Shown piece after piece: positions 11,131-12,122 of a DNA stretch of 12,122 nt. Location: contig JALVWV010000104.1 of assembly GCA_027023145.1 (NCBI GenBank), forward strand, positions 1 to 12,122, given 5' to 3'. The stretch's first letter is position 1. Every line of letters starts with the position of its first letter. The notes below the pieces were generated by a model. The model saw only the letters and a program-made list of their open reading frames with translations. It was not told the DNA's origin and ran no database searches. This DNA is from Campylobacteraceae bacterium (lineage in GTDB: Bacteria > Campylobacterota > Campylobacteria > Campylobacterales > Sulfurovaceae). Made by a program: the position numbers and the translations under genes.

Positions 11131-12122
11131 GTGTCCATACGTCTCAAAATCACCCTTCTCTTTCTTGCCAGCCTACTGTTGATGACCTATATGGGGTATT
11201 GGGTGCAAAGCCAGGCCGCTCAAAAGAACCGGACCATCCTCATCCAACGCTATCTTCGTACAGCAAAAACCCTTCTTACACCCATGATGAAAGGCGATAC
11301 ACGTGCTTTTGATGCAAAGCTCAAAGAACTTGGGGTAAAAGAGATAACACCAAACCCAATGCCTCACTCATCTCCCATACTCTACCGCCAACCACTGAGC
11401 TACGGCGAGATTGTCATCTTTTCTTTGAACAAAAAAACCTACCTCTCCCTTACCTATCTGGATGAGACACGCATACTTTATGACCCTTTTCAGGAAGAGA
11501 GTATTGCAGAACAGAACATGACCTACCTGATGATCAGCATCGATATAGGATTGCTTCTATTGATTTATCTACTGGTACTTAAAATGCTTTCCCCACTTAA
11601 GCAGCTTGGCAGAACGATGAGGGCATTCAGCCATGGAAATCTGTATATCCGCTCAAAACTCAAAGGCAATGATGAGATTGTGGAAGTCTCTGAAAGTTTC
11701 AACACTATGGCAGACAAACTCCAGCAGACACTCAATGCAAAAGAGGCGCTTTTACGGGAAGTCGGGCATGAGCTTAAGACACCTATTGCTAAAGGAAAAT
11801 TTGCACTCGAAGGGATCAAGATGAGCCCCTCAAAGAAGATTTTAGAAGAATCTCTAAACGATCTGGATGCCCTCACTTCTGCCATTTTAGATCAAAAACG
11901 AATTGACGAGGAGCCGCTGCATATAACAACATTCAAATTCTCTACGCTTATCACGGAAGCACTCTCAAAACTGATGATCGAAGAGGAGAGTATCCGTATC
12001 GATATAGAAGACTTCGATATCGAGGCCGATCTCTCCTCGATGAGTATCGCACTTAAGAACCTTTTGGAGAATGCCTTGAAGTATACCGACTCCTTCCCCA
12101 TAGAGATCAAAACATCCGGAAC
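11131..12122 (+). CDS. Sensor histidine kinase (HK3), partner of RR3, cut at the window end
   Basis: The first 330 codons are present. TM1 is about 7–24, the periplasmic region of about 100 residues, and TM2 about 133–153. A recognisable HAMP domain follows (SPLKQLGRTMRAFSHGNL to FNTMADKL), then a HisKA helix with H213 in VGHELKTP, and the start of the ATPase domain with N box NLLENALKYT (about 309–318). GTG 11131 has AGGA eight nt upstream and follows the RR3 stop by 5 bp. Unlike HK1 and HK2 it has a full HAMP, so it belongs to a different kinase lineage. The signal is unknown; the adjacent Spy-like protein and redox chain suggest envelope or redox input. Confidence 0.88.
   Translation, partial: MSIRLKITLLFLASLLLMTYMGYWVQSQAAQKNRTILIQRYLRTAKTLLTPMMKGDTRAFDAKLKELGVKEITPNPMPHSSPILYRQPLSYGEIVIFSLNKKTYLSLTYLDETRILYDPFQEESIAEQNMTYLMISIDIGLLLLIYLLVLKMLSPLKQLGRTMRAFSHGNLYIRSKLKGNDEIVEVSESFNTMADKLQQTLNAKEALLREVGHELKTPIAKGKFALEGIKMSPSKKILEESLNDLDALTSAILDQKRIDEEPLHITTFKFSTLITEALSKLMIEEESIRIDIEDFDIEADLSSMSIALKNLLENALKYTDSFPIEIKTSG

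Noticed and set aside
1..12122. Prophage, integron or plasmid backbone
   Set aside because: No integrase, transposase, replication or conjugation gene and no tRNA-associated attachment site was seen; only the small palindromic repeats hint at mobility.

Overview
The window most resembles a Campylobacterota chromosome of the Sulfurimonas, Sulfuricurvum or Sulfurovum kind. This is an inference from several points: many small c-type cytochromes, the DUF1924/SHP–diheme cytochrome–cytochrome b561 set, compact RR–HK pairs with overlapping ends, and promoters with a clear -10 but usually no good -35. No rRNA, tRNA, transposase gene or phage gene was seen.

Left part (1–5225). A fragment of a leftward gene sits at the extreme edge. 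Next comes an OmpR-type response regulator and histidine kinase (158–1997), a hairpin-rich repeat array (about 1971–2220), a small monoheme cytochrome c (2258–2611), and a second monoheme cytochrome c with a His-rich tail (2729–3214). A second RR–HK pair (3266–5090) is clearly paralogous to the first and is followed by another copy of the same repeat. The two pairs differ visibly in base composition and in the kinases' periplasmic sensor regions.

Middle part (5226–7821, all minus strand). Three separately transcribed exported proteins are present: a YtfJ-like thioredoxin-fold protein without CXXC, a ferritin-like DUF2202 lipoprotein, and a 360-residue protein joining an N-terminal cytochrome c domain to a C-terminal globular domain that I do not recognise.

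Right part (7982–12122, plus strand). One tight operon encodes an SHP-like (DUF1924) heme protein, a diheme cytochrome c (DHC), a cytochrome b561 carrying its own C-terminal DHC domain, a Spy/CpxP-like periplasmic protein, a third OmpR-type regulator and its histidine kinase (cut by the window end). The likely electron path is membrane quinol to cytochrome b561, to the tethered and free DHC, to SHP in the periplasm. The Spy-like protein and the two-component pair are probably the sensing arm.

Two features tie the window together. First, short direct repeats spaced exactly 11 bp, the geometry expected for OmpR/PhoB-family dimers, lie in the promoter regions of at least five transcription units, and three of these share a GTTGA core. 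Second, a palindromic repeat family with compensatory stem changes sits just downstream of both paralogous kinase genes. In one of them the kinase appears to read through a lost stop codon into the repeat.
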